A stretch of 64,000 bases of DNA, from contig NZ_PVTJ01000013.1 of assembly GCF_003002955.1 (NCBI RefSeq), positions 62,001 to 126,000 of the forward strand, written 5' to 3'. The stretch is from Glycomyces artemisiae. Lineage in GTDB: Bacteria > Actinomycetota > Actinomycetes > Mycobacteriales > Micromonosporaceae. Shown here one piece after another: positions 1 through 7,827 of the stretch. Position numbers and translations under genes: made by a program. Each line of letters opens with the position of its first letter. Positions within the stretch are counted from its first letter, which is position 1. Under the pieces are notes generated by a model. The model searched no databases and was not told where the DNA came from. It was given only the letters and a program-made list of their open reading frames with translations.

Positions 1-1181
1 GCGGTCGTCGTGATCGCCACGGTCGCCGACCCCTGCGCGGCGCGCATGATGAGCGACATGAGGAACGCGGCCAGCAGGACCGGGATGCCCGCGTCGGCGA
101 GCGTCTCGGCGACGGCGCCCCCGATGCCGGTCTCGGTGAGGATGCGGCCGAAGCCGCCGCCCGCGCCGGTGACGAGGATGATCACGGCCGCGGCCGGGAG
201 GGCGGACTCCATGACCTCGCCGAGCTTCGCGGCGGACCAGCCGCGGCGCACGCCGAGCGCGAACATCGCGGCGGCGATGGCGACGACGAGCGCGAAGATC
301 GGCTGGCCGACCATCGCGAGGACGCCGTTCCAGGTGCTCCCGGCCGGGAACATCGGGGCGATCGTGGTGCCGACCATGATGAGCGCCAAGGGGAGCACGA
401 TGATCCCGAGGATCGTCCAGGCGCTCGGGGCCTTCTCGCCGTCGGCGAGGGTCCCGTTCCGAGGGCCGTCCTCGGTGCCGAAGGCGTCGAACATCTCCTT
501 GGCGGCGGGGATCATCGCGAACTCGCGCAGGTTGAACCACTTGCCGAGGAAGTACGCGGCGACGGCGAGCGGGATCGAGATGAGCAGCGACAGGATGGTG
601 ATCCACCCGACGTCCGCGCCGAGGACCGCGGCGCCGCCGACGATGCCCGGGTGCGGCGGGACCGCGACGTGCACCGCGAGCATGATGCCCGCGACCGGCA
701 GGCCGAACTTGATCGGGTTGACCCCGGCGGCCTTCGCGAACGCGTAGATGATCGGGACGAGGATGATGAACCCGGCGTCGAAGAACACCGGGATCGCGAG
801 GATCGCCGCGGCCGCGGTGAGCGCGACGGCGACCCGCTTGGGGCCCAGCCAGCTCGTGAACTTGCCCGCGAGCGATTCCGCGCCGCCGGAGATCTCGATG
901 ATCTTCCCGAGCATCGATCCGAGCGCGACGAGCACGGCGACGGACCCGAGGGTCCCGCCGACGCCCGCGATGATCGCCTGGACGACGCCGAGCCGCTCGG
1001 GCTCGGTGTCGGTGGCGGCGATCGTGGTCAGCGGGAGGCCCGCGGCGACGCCGACGACGATCGAGGTCAGGATGATCGCGTAGAACGACTGGACCTTGAA
1101 CCTGATGATGAGGAGCAGCAGCAGCGCGATGCCGGCGAGGCCGACCGCGATGAGCGCCGGGAGCGGCAGCGTGTAGCCCAT
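1..1181 (-). CDS. GntP-family gluconate/acid-sugar permease, C-terminus cut by window edge
   Basis: About 393 residues are visible, starting at an ATG at 1181-1179 three bases after the stop of the dehydrogenase gene, so the two are co-transcribed. The translation starts MGYTLPLPALIAVG and is a run of hydrophobic helices with the loop VFFDAGFIILVPIIYAFAKA and the GntP-type stretch LAVHVAVPPHPGIVGGA. GntP proteins are about 450 residues with 12-14 helices and import gluconate or related sugar acids by proton symport; the end lies off the window. Following a DUF1537 kinase and a 3-hydroxyacid dehydrogenase, the likely substrate is a four-carbon acid sugar (threonate or erythronate). Family assignment is firm; substrate is inferred from neighbours. 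Confidence 0.9.
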   Translation of the reverse strand, partial: MGYTLPLPALIAVGLAGIALLLLLIIRFKVQSFYAIILTSIVVGVAAGLPLTTIAATDTEPERLGVVQAIIAGVGGTLGSVAVLVALGSMLGKIIEISGGAESLAGKFTSWLGPKRVAVALTAAAAILAIPVFFDAGFIILVPIIYAFAKAAGVNPIKFGLPVAGIMLAVHVAVPPHPGIVGGAAVLGADVGWITILSLLISIPLAVAAYFLGKWFNLREFAMIPAAKEMFDAFGTEDGPRNGTLADGEKAPSAWTILGIIVLPLALIMVGTTIAPMFPAGSTWNGVLAMVGQPIFALVVAIAAAMFALGVRRGWSAAKLGEVMESALPAAAVIILVTGAGGGFGRILTETGIGGAVAETLADAGIPVLLAAFLMSLIMRAAQGSATVAITTT

Positions 1182-1184
1182 CGC

Positions 1185-2087
1185 CTACGCCCCCTTGCCG
1201 TCGCGGCGCTCGGGGGCGACGACGCGGATGACTGCGGAGTCGTCGAGCGCGCCGAGGCCCTGGGCCTCGCCGAGGAGGAACAGCTGCTCGGCGGCGGCGG
1301 CCACGGGCGCGGCGAGGTGCGCGTTCCGGGCGGCGCGGCCGACGATCCCGAGGTCCTTCACGAAGATGTCGAGGCGGCTGAGCACTTCGGCGCCGCCGTC
1401 GTCGTAGGCCTGGAGGGCGCGCGGGCCGCGGTTGCCGAGCATGAACGAGTCGGCGGCCCCGGCGGTGAGCGCCGCGAGGGTCCGCTCCCGGTCGAGGCCG
1501 AGCGCGTCGGCGAGCGCGAGCGCCTCGGCGGCGGCCGCGATGTGGACGCCGCACAGGAGCTGGTTGACGGTCTTGAGCGCCTGGCCGTCCCCGGCCTTGT
1601 CGCCGACGACGGTGAGCGTCGAGGCGAGCTGCTCCAGTACGGGCCGGGCCTGTTGCAGCGCTTCGGGTTCGGCGCCCACGACGATGAGCAGGTCGCCCTC
1701 GCCCGCGCGGACCGGGCCGCCGGAGAGCGGCGCGTCCACCAGGCGCGCGCCGTGCTCGGCGAGCCGCGCGGCCGTGGCGGCGATCCCGTCGGTCCCCACG
1801 GTGCTCGTGAGGATCACGACGGCGCCGGGCGCGAGGTGCCCGGCGAGGCCGTTCGCGCCGAAGAGGAGGTCGTCGAGCTGCTCGCCGGTGCGGACGGCGA
1901 CGAGCACCGCCCCGGCCCCGGCGGCGGCCTCGGCCGCGGTGGCCGCGGGCGCGACCCCGCGTTCGGCCGCGAGCGCGAGCCGTTCGGGCGCGATGTCGAA
2001 GCCGCGCACCGTGAAGCGCTCGGCCAGGCGCGCGGCCATGGGCAGGCCCATCGCGCCGAGGCCGATCACAGCGACGTTGCTGTCCAT
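1185..2087 (-). CDS. ltnD: 3-hydroxyisobutyrate-dehydrogenase-family NAD(P) dehydrogenase, LtnD/DenD-like
   Basis: A 300-residue cytoplasmic dehydrogenase. The Rossmann motif is at the N-terminus (VIGLGAMGLPMAARL), the family substrate loop DAPLSGGPVRAGEGDL lies near the middle, and the catalytic-lysine helix reads GDGQALKTVNQLL. The ATG at 2087 was chosen over one 39 bases upstream because GGAAGAA precedes it at good distance. In known acid-sugar pathways this family oxidises L-threonate or D-erythronate to a 2-oxo acid that is isomerised and phosphorylated by a DUF1537 kinase, matching the gene just upstream. The isomerase (OtnI) and aldolase (OtnC) of that pathway are not in the window and could lie beyond the left edge. 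The exact stereoisomer cannot be read from sequence. Confidence 0.8.
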   Translation of the reverse strand: MDSNVAVIGLGAMGLPMAARLAERFTVRGFDIAPERLALAAERGVAPAATAAEAAAGAGAVLVAVRTGEQLDDLLFGANGLAGHLAPGAVVILTSTVGTDGIAATAARLAEHGARLVDAPLSGGPVRAGEGDLLIVVGAEPEALQQARPVLEQLASTLTVVGDKAGDGQALKTVNQLLCGVHIAAAAEALALADALGLDRERTLAALTAGAADSFMLGNRGPRALQAYDDGGAEVLSRLDIFVKDLGIVGRAARNAHLAAPVAAAAEQLFLLGEAQGLGALDDSAVIRVVAPERRDGKGA

Positions 2088-2132
2088 TGTGTGTTCTTCC
2101 AATCTGGGGACGGTGTCAGTCGGCACTGGGTT

Positions 2133-3551
2133 TCATGGCTGGCTTGCAAGCGGCGCCAGCGTGCCGACGACCTGCGCGAGCGAGTCGGCCTCGCCGACGT
2201 TGCCCGCGAAGACGATGTAGGGGATGCCGACGGCGGGCCCGGCCTCGGGCCGCCACAGGGAGACGATGCCCGGGAGCATCGGGCCGACGACGGTGGCGCG
2301 CCGGATGCCCAGCCCCTCGGTGGCGGTGTCGCTGGAGGTGATGCCGCCCTTGGCGACCACGAACCGCGGCGGCGCGAGCGCCAGCACGCGGGCGACGAGG
2401 TCCACGACGCCGCTGGAGACCTTCCGGGCGATGTCGAGGCTCTCCTCGCCGTCGCGGCCGGTCACGAGCTCGCGCGTGGTGTGGACGACGACGGTGCCGT
2501 GCGCGAGCGCCGCGGCGGTCGCCTCGGCCCGTTCGGCCAGATGCGCCTCGCGCCGGTCGTCGATGAGGCTGCGGACGTCGAGTTCGATGGTCGCGGTCCC
2601 GGGCCGGTCCTCGCGGAGCCGGTCGAGCTGCGCAGTCGTGAGCGGCACATGGCTGCCGACGACGACGAGCCCGCCGCGGTCGTCGGCGAGGTCGAGCTGC
2701 GCCCGGGTGACCGGCTCGGCGATGTCCTGCCCGATGTGGGCGCGCACGTACGGCGGGCCGACGCGCAGCAGCGCGGCGAGTCCTTCGCGTTCGAGCCGGT
2801 GCAGCGCGATGGCGACCACCCGCATGTCGGTCTCGTCCACGACGTCCACCGCGACGACCGTCTCGGCCTTCAGACCTCGCAGGAACGCCGCGACCGCGTC
2901 CGGCCCGCGGCGGATCGTCCCGATCGCGAGGACCGCGACGTCTGCCTTGGAGATGCGCCCGGAGGTCTTCTCCTCGACCCATTCCCGCAGGTCGGAGCTG
3001 CGGAACCCGAACGTGGCGTCCTGCGCGAACGGCGTCTCGCCCACGGGCGTGGCCTCGCCGTCGACGACCCAGTAGTGGACGCCGTCGACGGTGATCCGCC
3101 CGGCGTCGGGGAACGCGGGCACGAGCAGCGTGAACGCGGGGGCGGCGCCGCCGTGCGCGGTGATCGCCTCGGTGAGCACGTCGGTCTCCAGCGGGAAGTG
3201 CCCGCGGAGCGTCGAGTCGGAGCGGGACACGAACGTGAGCCGCTTCCCGGCCCGCCCGGCCGCGGCCAGGGCGACGGCGACGACCTCGCGGTTGCGCTGC
3301 GCCGCTTCGGCGGGGGCGAGGGAGCGGGTGTTGGTGAGGACGTAGACCGCGGGGGCCCCGGTCGCGAGCGCCCAGTCGAGGTCCGCGGCCTCCCACGCGG
3401 TGAGGACGGGCAGGCCCGCGACGGACTGCGTCCCGGTCGGGTCGTCGTCGAGGACGACGAGCACGGCGTCGGGGTCGGCCTCGGCGCGCACGTCGGCGGC
3501 GGCTGCCTGGGCGGCTTCGGGCACGGTGGCGAGCAGCGTCTCGGCGCGCAC
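2133..3551 (-). CDS. otnK: Four-carbon acid-sugar kinase (DUF1537), OtnK-like
   Basis: 472 residues, the usual size for DUF1537 kinases. The N-terminal half carries the hallmark DDDPTGTQSVAGLPVLT and later FVSRSDSTLRGHFPLETDVL; the C-terminal nucleotide-binding half has VVAKGGITSSDTAT and the late glycine-rich segment GIPYIVFAGNVGEADSL. Characterised members phosphorylate 3-oxo-tetronate, D-threonate or D-erythronate at C4. The adjacent dehydrogenase favours the 3-oxo-tetronate (OtnK) role over the DtnK role, which pairs with a PdxA2-type enzyme not seen here. First structural gene of the operon, separated from the upstream gntR gene by 115 bases holding a strong palindrome. Confidence 0.85.
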   Translation of the reverse strand: MRAETLLATVPEAAQAAAADVRAEADPDAVLVVLDDDPTGTQSVAGLPVLTAWEAADLDWALATGAPAVYVLTNTRSLAPAEAAQRNREVVAVALAAAGRAGKRLTFVSRSDSTLRGHFPLETDVLTEAITAHGGAAPAFTLLVPAFPDAGRITVDGVHYWVVDGEATPVGETPFAQDATFGFRSSDLREWVEEKTSGRISKADVAVLAIGTIRRGPDAVAAFLRGLKAETVVAVDVVDETDMRVVAIALHRLEREGLAALLRVGPPYVRAHIGQDIAEPVTRAQLDLADDRGGLVVVGSHVPLTTAQLDRLREDRPGTATIELDVRSLIDDRREAHLAERAEATAAALAHGTVVVHTTRELVTGRDGEESLDIARKVSSGVVDLVARVLALAPPRFVVAKGGITSSDTATEGLGIRRATVVGPMLPGIVSLWRPEAGPAVGIPYIVFAGNVGEADSLAQVVGTLAPLASQP

Positions 3552-3589
3552 GGGAACTCCTATGTTCGCGGGTCCTACGGATCCCGGCC

Positions 3590-3610
3590 ATCAGATATCA
3601 GATATCTGAT
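3590..3610. promoter_or_regulatory. 21-nt perfect palindrome, probable GntR operator
   Basis: Arms ATCAGATATC (3590-3599) and GATATCTGAT (3601-3610) flank a single central A. It is strikingly AT-rich in a GC-rich gap 39 bases upstream of the kinase start and just downstream of the FadR-type regulator gene, as expected for an autoregulated catabolic operon. A 14-nt palindrome is nested at 3597-3610, so two overlapping registers exist. Confidence 0.75.
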
Positions 3611-3666
3611 AACCCGGGACGGCCATCATGCCCCGCCGAATCCGGGATTGTCAAACCGGCGCGCGG

Positions 3667-4371
3667 TCAGCGCCTGCCGTGCACGTATTCGACCAGGTCG
3701 CCCCTGGTCTGCTCCATGTGGCTCGCCATCGCGTCGCGCGCCGCCACCGGGTCGCCCGACTCGATCGCCGCGGCCACCGACTCGTGCTCGGCGATGGCGT
3801 GCTCGCGGATGTCGGACACCGCGCTCGTCTCGCTGCGCGTGTCCGCGAGCATCGCGGTCAGCGGCAGCAGCGCCGCCACCAGGATGCGGTTGTTCGCGGC
3901 CCGCAGCACCGCCTCGTGGAACTCCAGGTCCGCCTCGACGAACCCCGCCACGTCGGTGCGCGCGTGGGCCGCGCGCATCCGATCGATCTCGCGGCGCATC
4001 GCGTCCACGTCCCGGTCGCTGCGGCGGACGGCCGCGAGCTGGGCCGCCCCGGTCTCGATCATCATGCGCACTTCGAGCAGTTCCAGCGAGGACCGCTCGC
4101 GCTCCCCGGCGCTGCGCGCGTGCCGCACGACCGCCTCCAGGCCCGTCCACTGCGCGACCGGCGCCACCCGGTGCCGCCGCCCGGGGACCTGCACGATGAC
4201 GCCCTGCGCCTGGAGCAGCCGCACCGCCTCGCGCAGCGTCAGCCGCGAGACCTCCAGCTCCTCGGCGAGCACGCCTTCCGGAGGGAGCGCCGCGCCGGTC
4301 GCGATGGTGCCGTCGATGATGGCGTCGAGCACCCGCTCGACCACCTCCTGCGTCCGCGACGCGCGCGCCAT
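3667..4371 (-). CDS. FadR-subfamily GntR transcriptional regulator of the acid-sugar operon
   Basis: 234 residues. The N-terminal winged helix runs over roughly residues 5-70 (GAALPPEGVLAEELEVSRLT, then LREAVRLLQAQGVIVQVPGR), followed by an all-helical FCD effector domain with Asp/His residues typical of its metal-assisted ligand pocket (FVEADLEFHEAVLRAANN and IREHAIAEHESV). The ATG at 4371 has GGAGGAGG upstream; the open frame continues further but without a ribosome site. Members usually repress acid-sugar or carboxylate genes and release DNA on binding the substrate. The palindrome just downstream is the likely operator, so it probably controls the kinase, dehydrogenase and permease genes. 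Confidence 0.85.
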   Translation of the reverse strand: MARASRTQEVVERVLDAIIDGTIATGAALPPEGVLAEELEVSRLTLREAVRLLQAQGVIVQVPGRRHRVAPVAQWTGLEAVVRHARSAGERERSSLELLEVRMMIETGAAQLAAVRRSDRDVDAMRREIDRMRAAHARTDVAGFVEADLEFHEAVLRAANNRILVAALLPLTAMLADTRSETSAVSDIREHAIAEHESVAAAIESGDPVAARDAMASHMEQTRGDLVEYVHGRR

Positions 4372-4449
4372 CGGCTTCCTCCTCCGTCGGCGCAAGCGTA
4401 AGCCAGCGGGACGCCGCCCGGTGTCGGACCCCGGTGGCACGATTGCCCG

Positions 4450-4782
4450 ATGGCATACGACGAGGGGCTGGCGGAGCGGATCCGCGACGTCTTCGACAAC
4501 CGGCCGTACGTGTTCGAGCGGAAGATGTTCGGCGGGCTCGGATGGATGGTCCACGGCAACATGGCCGCGGCCGTCCTCGGGCAGGGCGGCGCGATGGTCC
4601 GCGTCGCCAGGGACGACTATGAAGACCTCCTCGCCGAGGACGGCGCCGAGCCGATGGTCATGGGCGGGCGCACCGTGACCGGCTGGATCCGCCTGGGCGA
4701 CGACATCTGCGCCTCCGACGTGGACCTGCGCACCTGGATCGACCGGGGCATCGCCTTCGCAGAGACGCTCCCGCGCAAATGA
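4450..4782 (+). CDS. TfoX/Sxy N-terminal-domain protein
   Basis: 110 residues made up entirely of the TfoX N-terminal fold, with the family signature RKMFGGLGWMVHGNM near residue 25 and a C-terminal WIDRGIAFAETLP helix. Stand-alone TfoX-N proteins are common in actinobacteria and have no established function; the competence role of TfoX belongs to two-domain gamma-proteobacterial proteins and should not be carried over. It is convergent with the TPR gene, separated by a shared hairpin, and divergent from gntR. Confidence 0.8.
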   Translation: MAYDEGLAERIRDVFDNRPYVFERKMFGGLGWMVHGNMAAAVLGQGGAMVRVARDDYEDLLAEDGAEPMVMGGRTVTGWIRLGDDICASDVDLRTWIDRGIAFAETLPRK

Positions 4783-4832
4783 CGGCGCGGGCGCTCCTCC
4801 GGGTCCGGCCCGGCACCGGAGCGCCCGCGCCG
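4783..4832. terminator. Bidirectional hairpin terminator
   Basis: Perfect 15-bp stem, CGGCGCGGGCGCTCC (4783-4797) with its complement at 4818-4832 and a 20-base loop, exactly filling the gap between the convergent tfoX-like and TPR genes. No U-tract, as is usual for actinobacterial terminators. Confidence 0.75.
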
Positions 4833-4835
4833 CCG

Positions 4836-7742
4836 CTATGCCGCGTCTTCGTCGGCCTCGTCGTCTTCGGCGTCCTCGAAGCGCTCCTTGACGTTCGCGA
4901 GGTGCCCGTTCAGCGAGTTCGCCTGCCCCTCGTGCTCGGCGCCGAGCCGGTGCAGGACCCGGTCCGCGACGGCCTGCGCCCCCGCGAAGTCGCCGTTCGC
5001 CTCATGGGCGGCGATCATCGTGTGCGCGGCCTGCACGGCCGCGTCGACCAGGAACTCCCCGTCCTCGGCGACGTCGAGCACCGCCGCGCCGACCTCCAGC
5101 AGCCGCGCCGCCCACTGCTCCTCGGTCTCCTCCTTCTCGTTGCCGCGCATGCGCGCCTCCTGAAGGAGCGTCTTCGCGTACTCGTCGCGGCACGACTCCC
5201 GGTACCGCTCGTGGTGGCCCTCGTCGCGCCAGTCCGCTTCGAGCTCCCTTGCGAGCGCGAGCATCTCGTCCAGCGCCGCCCCCAGGTCCGCGTCGTCGGT
5301 GCGCAGGCGCGCCCACAGGGCCGCGCGCACCGGGTTCGCGGCGGCCGAGAGGGACCCCAGCTCGCGCCACGCGGCCGCGGACCGCCCGTACGCGTCGACC
5401 GCGGACTTGGCCTCGCCGGTGCGTTCGAGCAGTTCGCCCGCGAGGTGCGCCGATTGGGCGTAGAACGCGGGGTTGGGGTGCGCGAGCCCGCCGTCCATGA
5501 GCCGCAGGGCCTCCAGGATGTGCGTGAGCCCGGCGGGGGCGTCGAAGGCGCGCTGGCTGTGCTCGGCGAGGAGGCTGCGGGCGTCGAGGAGGCGCCAGTG
5601 CTCGTCCTCGTGCATGGCGGGCAGGTCCTCTAGGGCCGCTTCGAGGATGACCACGGCTTCGGCGCTGCGGTCCTGCATCGCGAGGGCCTTGCCGAGGAGG
5701 TGCCGGGCCACGCCCGCGCAGCCGGTCTCGCCCGCGCGGTCGTACCAGTGGGCAGCCTGGACGGCGTAGTGCTCGGCGGTGCGCGCGTCGCCGAGGTTGA
5801 TCGAGCACTCGGTGGCGGTGAGGTTGAGCGCGGCCACGGGGAACGGCGGGTCGTCGTGCTTGACGGCGGCGAGGCCGGTCTCGGCGACGGCGAGCGCCTC
5901 GGCGAGGCGCCCGGCCTGGTTGAGCATGGCGCCGTACTGGAACGCGCCGATGAACGTCTCGAAGCGGAACCCGTTGGCGCAGGCCAGCTCGAAGGCGTCG
6001 CGCAGCGCCTCGACGCGGCCTTCGAACCCGGTCTCGAACTCGGGGAGCATCCGGGCGAGCTGGGTGCGCACGAGGAGCGCGCGCCGGTTCGGGGCCAGGG
6101 CCGCGAGGTCGGCGTCCGCTGCCGCGAACGCGGCGGCGAGGTCCGGTCCGGGCCGCTCGCCGAGCATGAGTCCGGCCTGGAGCTGCGCCATGAGGACCTG
6201 GGCCCGCGCGCGGACGGCGTCGACGTGGACGGGACCGTCGGGCGCGGCCGCGGCGAGGGCGTCGGCTTCGGCGAGCAGTGCGGGCGCGGCCGCGCGGAAC
6301 GCGGCGGGCTCGACCTGGAGCGCCCACGCGGCCTTGGCGATGCGGCACAGGAGCGCGCGCCCGGGCTGCCCGGCCTCGGCGAAGAGGTTCGCGGCGAGCG
6401 CGGCGAGGTCCTGGGCGGCTTCGAGGGCGCCGTCCGGGTCGGCCTTGGCGAGGAGCACTTCGGCCTCGTCGGACGGGTCGAGTTGCGCCCCTTGGGCTTC
6501 GGCGATGCGGGCGACGGCGAGCCACCGCTGCACGCGGTCCTCGGCGACGTCCTCGACGCCCGCACGGGCCCGCACGAGCGCGTCCTCAAGGGACACAGCC
6601 TCGGCCTCCTCGGGTGCGGCGGGCGGTGCGGCCTGCGGGAGCGCCTTGAGCCCCAACGGGACGTACGGGTACGGCTCGGCCGGTTCGACGCGGGCCTGCG
6701 ACCGGTCGGAGTGGACGGTGGAGCCGTTGCGGCGGTCGTAGCGGGCGCACATCGCGCGCCGTTCGGCGTCGGCCCAGGCGTGCAGGTCGTCGGCGGTCCA
6801 GTCCCGGTCCTCGGGCCCGGCGAGCAGCGTCTCACCCATGCCGCGGGCGCGCAGGGCCCCGGCGAGGGCCTGGACGCCTTCGAGCCATTGGAGGCGCACG
6901 GACGGCTCCAGCGGCATGCCGTAGGCGCGGCGGTCGGCCGCGAGGATCTCGATCCCGCGGGCCTCGTTGCCGGTGAGTGCGCAGAACCGCAGGTGCCGGG
7001 CGATGTAGCCGAGCATGTCGTCCTTGTCGCGGCTGATGCGGTACCCGTGGTGGTGGTTGGCGCGGGCGGCGTCGAGGCGGCCGAGGCGCGCGAGCGGCAG
7101 CAGCGAGTCGGCGAGCGTGTTGTGCGGCTCGTGTGCGCAGTGCAGGTCGCCTTCGAGGAGCGGGGCCCACGCGGCCACCGCGGCCTCGTCGTCCCCGGCG
7201 CACGCGGCCATGTCGCCGATGTCGTTGACGCGGCACGCCTCGCAGTCGCTCATGTCGTCGGGCTCGGTGGTGCGCACCAGCTCGGCGGCGCGGGCGGCCC
7301 GCTCGTCGTCGCCGAGGTGGTAGGCCACCCAGTGCTCGGCCTCGTAGTACGGGTGCAGGGAGTGCCCGGCCTCGGCGTAGCGGGTGCGGAACTGCACGAG
7401 GGCGTCCTCCACGGACGCCAGCGGTACGTCGGGGTGGTCGCGCAGCTTGTACACGATCCACTTGAACTGCCAGTACACCGAGCGCAGGAGCGCGGCGTCG
7501 AAGTGCTCGGGCGCGGTGTCGAGCTCGTGCAGGAGCCGCGCGTAGGGGACGAGGAGCCGCGTCGAGTCGGCCGAGTACTCGTAGCAGTCGACCAGGGCCG
7601 CGAGGACGGAGTTGAGGAGGGGCCGGTCGCCGTCGGCCTCGACGGCGACGAGGTGCTCCTCCAGGGCGGCCAGGCGGGCCTCGCCCCGGAGCTGCCATCG
7701 GATCTCGTTGAGGCGCTTGCGCAGTGCGTCGGTGTCGGTCAT
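4836..7742 (-). CDS. Large tetratricopeptide-repeat protein
   Basis: 968 residues, almost wholly alpha-helical and rich in Ala, Leu, Arg and acidic residues, with many helix-turn-helix units of TPR type (for example AEHYAVQAAHWYDRAGETGC and AEALAVAETGLAAV). No signal peptide, membrane segment or enzymatic motif was found. A cysteine group around residues 185-205 (DDMSDCEACRVNDIGDMAAC) could bind metal but is not a recognised motif. The C-terminus is very acidic (EDAEDDEADEDAA). Such proteins are cytoplasmic scaffolds; the partner is unknown. It stands alone between the hairpin at 4783 and the ABC transporter genes. Confidence 0.7.
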   Translation of the reverse strand: MTDTDALRKRLNEIRWQLRGEARLAALEEHLVAVEADGDRPLLNSVLAALVDCYEYSADSTRLLVPYARLLHELDTAPEHFDAALLRSVYWQFKWIVYKLRDHPDVPLASVEDALVQFRTRYAEAGHSLHPYYEAEHWVAYHLGDDERAARAAELVRTTEPDDMSDCEACRVNDIGDMAACAGDDEAAVAAWAPLLEGDLHCAHEPHNTLADSLLPLARLGRLDAARANHHHGYRISRDKDDMLGYIARHLRFCALTGNEARGIEILAADRRAYGMPLEPSVRLQWLEGVQALAGALRARGMGETLLAGPEDRDWTADDLHAWADAERRAMCARYDRRNGSTVHSDRSQARVEPAEPYPYVPLGLKALPQAAPPAAPEEAEAVSLEDALVRARAGVEDVAEDRVQRWLAVARIAEAQGAQLDPSDEAEVLLAKADPDGALEAAQDLAALAANLFAEAGQPGRALLCRIAKAAWALQVEPAAFRAAAPALLAEADALAAAAPDGPVHVDAVRARAQVLMAQLQAGLMLGERPGPDLAAAFAAADADLAALAPNRRALLVRTQLARMLPEFETGFEGRVEALRDAFELACANGFRFETFIGAFQYGAMLNQAGRLAEALAVAETGLAAVKHDDPPFPVAALNLTATECSINLGDARTAEHYAVQAAHWYDRAGETGCAGVARHLLGKALAMQDRSAEAVVILEAALEDLPAMHEDEHWRLLDARSLLAEHSQRAFDAPAGLTHILEALRLMDGGLAHPNPAFYAQSAHLAGELLERTGEAKSAVDAYGRSAAAWRELGSLSAAANPVRAALWARLRTDDADLGAALDEMLALARELEADWRDEGHHERYRESCRDEYAKTLLQEARMRGNEKEETEEQWAARLLEVGAAVLDVAEDGEFLVDAAVQAAHTMIAAHEANGDFAGAQAVADRVLHRLGAEHEGQANSLNGHLANVKERFEDAEDDEADEDAA

Positions 7743-7827
7743 GGGGCTTCCGTCATGTCGGAGTTCGTCGGTGCCAGCAGTCTGCCAGTGTGCATCCCGT
7801 GATCCACCCGTGGCCTGCGTCCAAGCC

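Noticed and set aside
651-4199. A 1182-residue plus-strand open frame over the acid-sugar operon
   Set aside because: Its product is Arg/Gly/Asp low-complexity sequence and lies antisense to four well-recognised genes; it is a GC-bias shadow frame.
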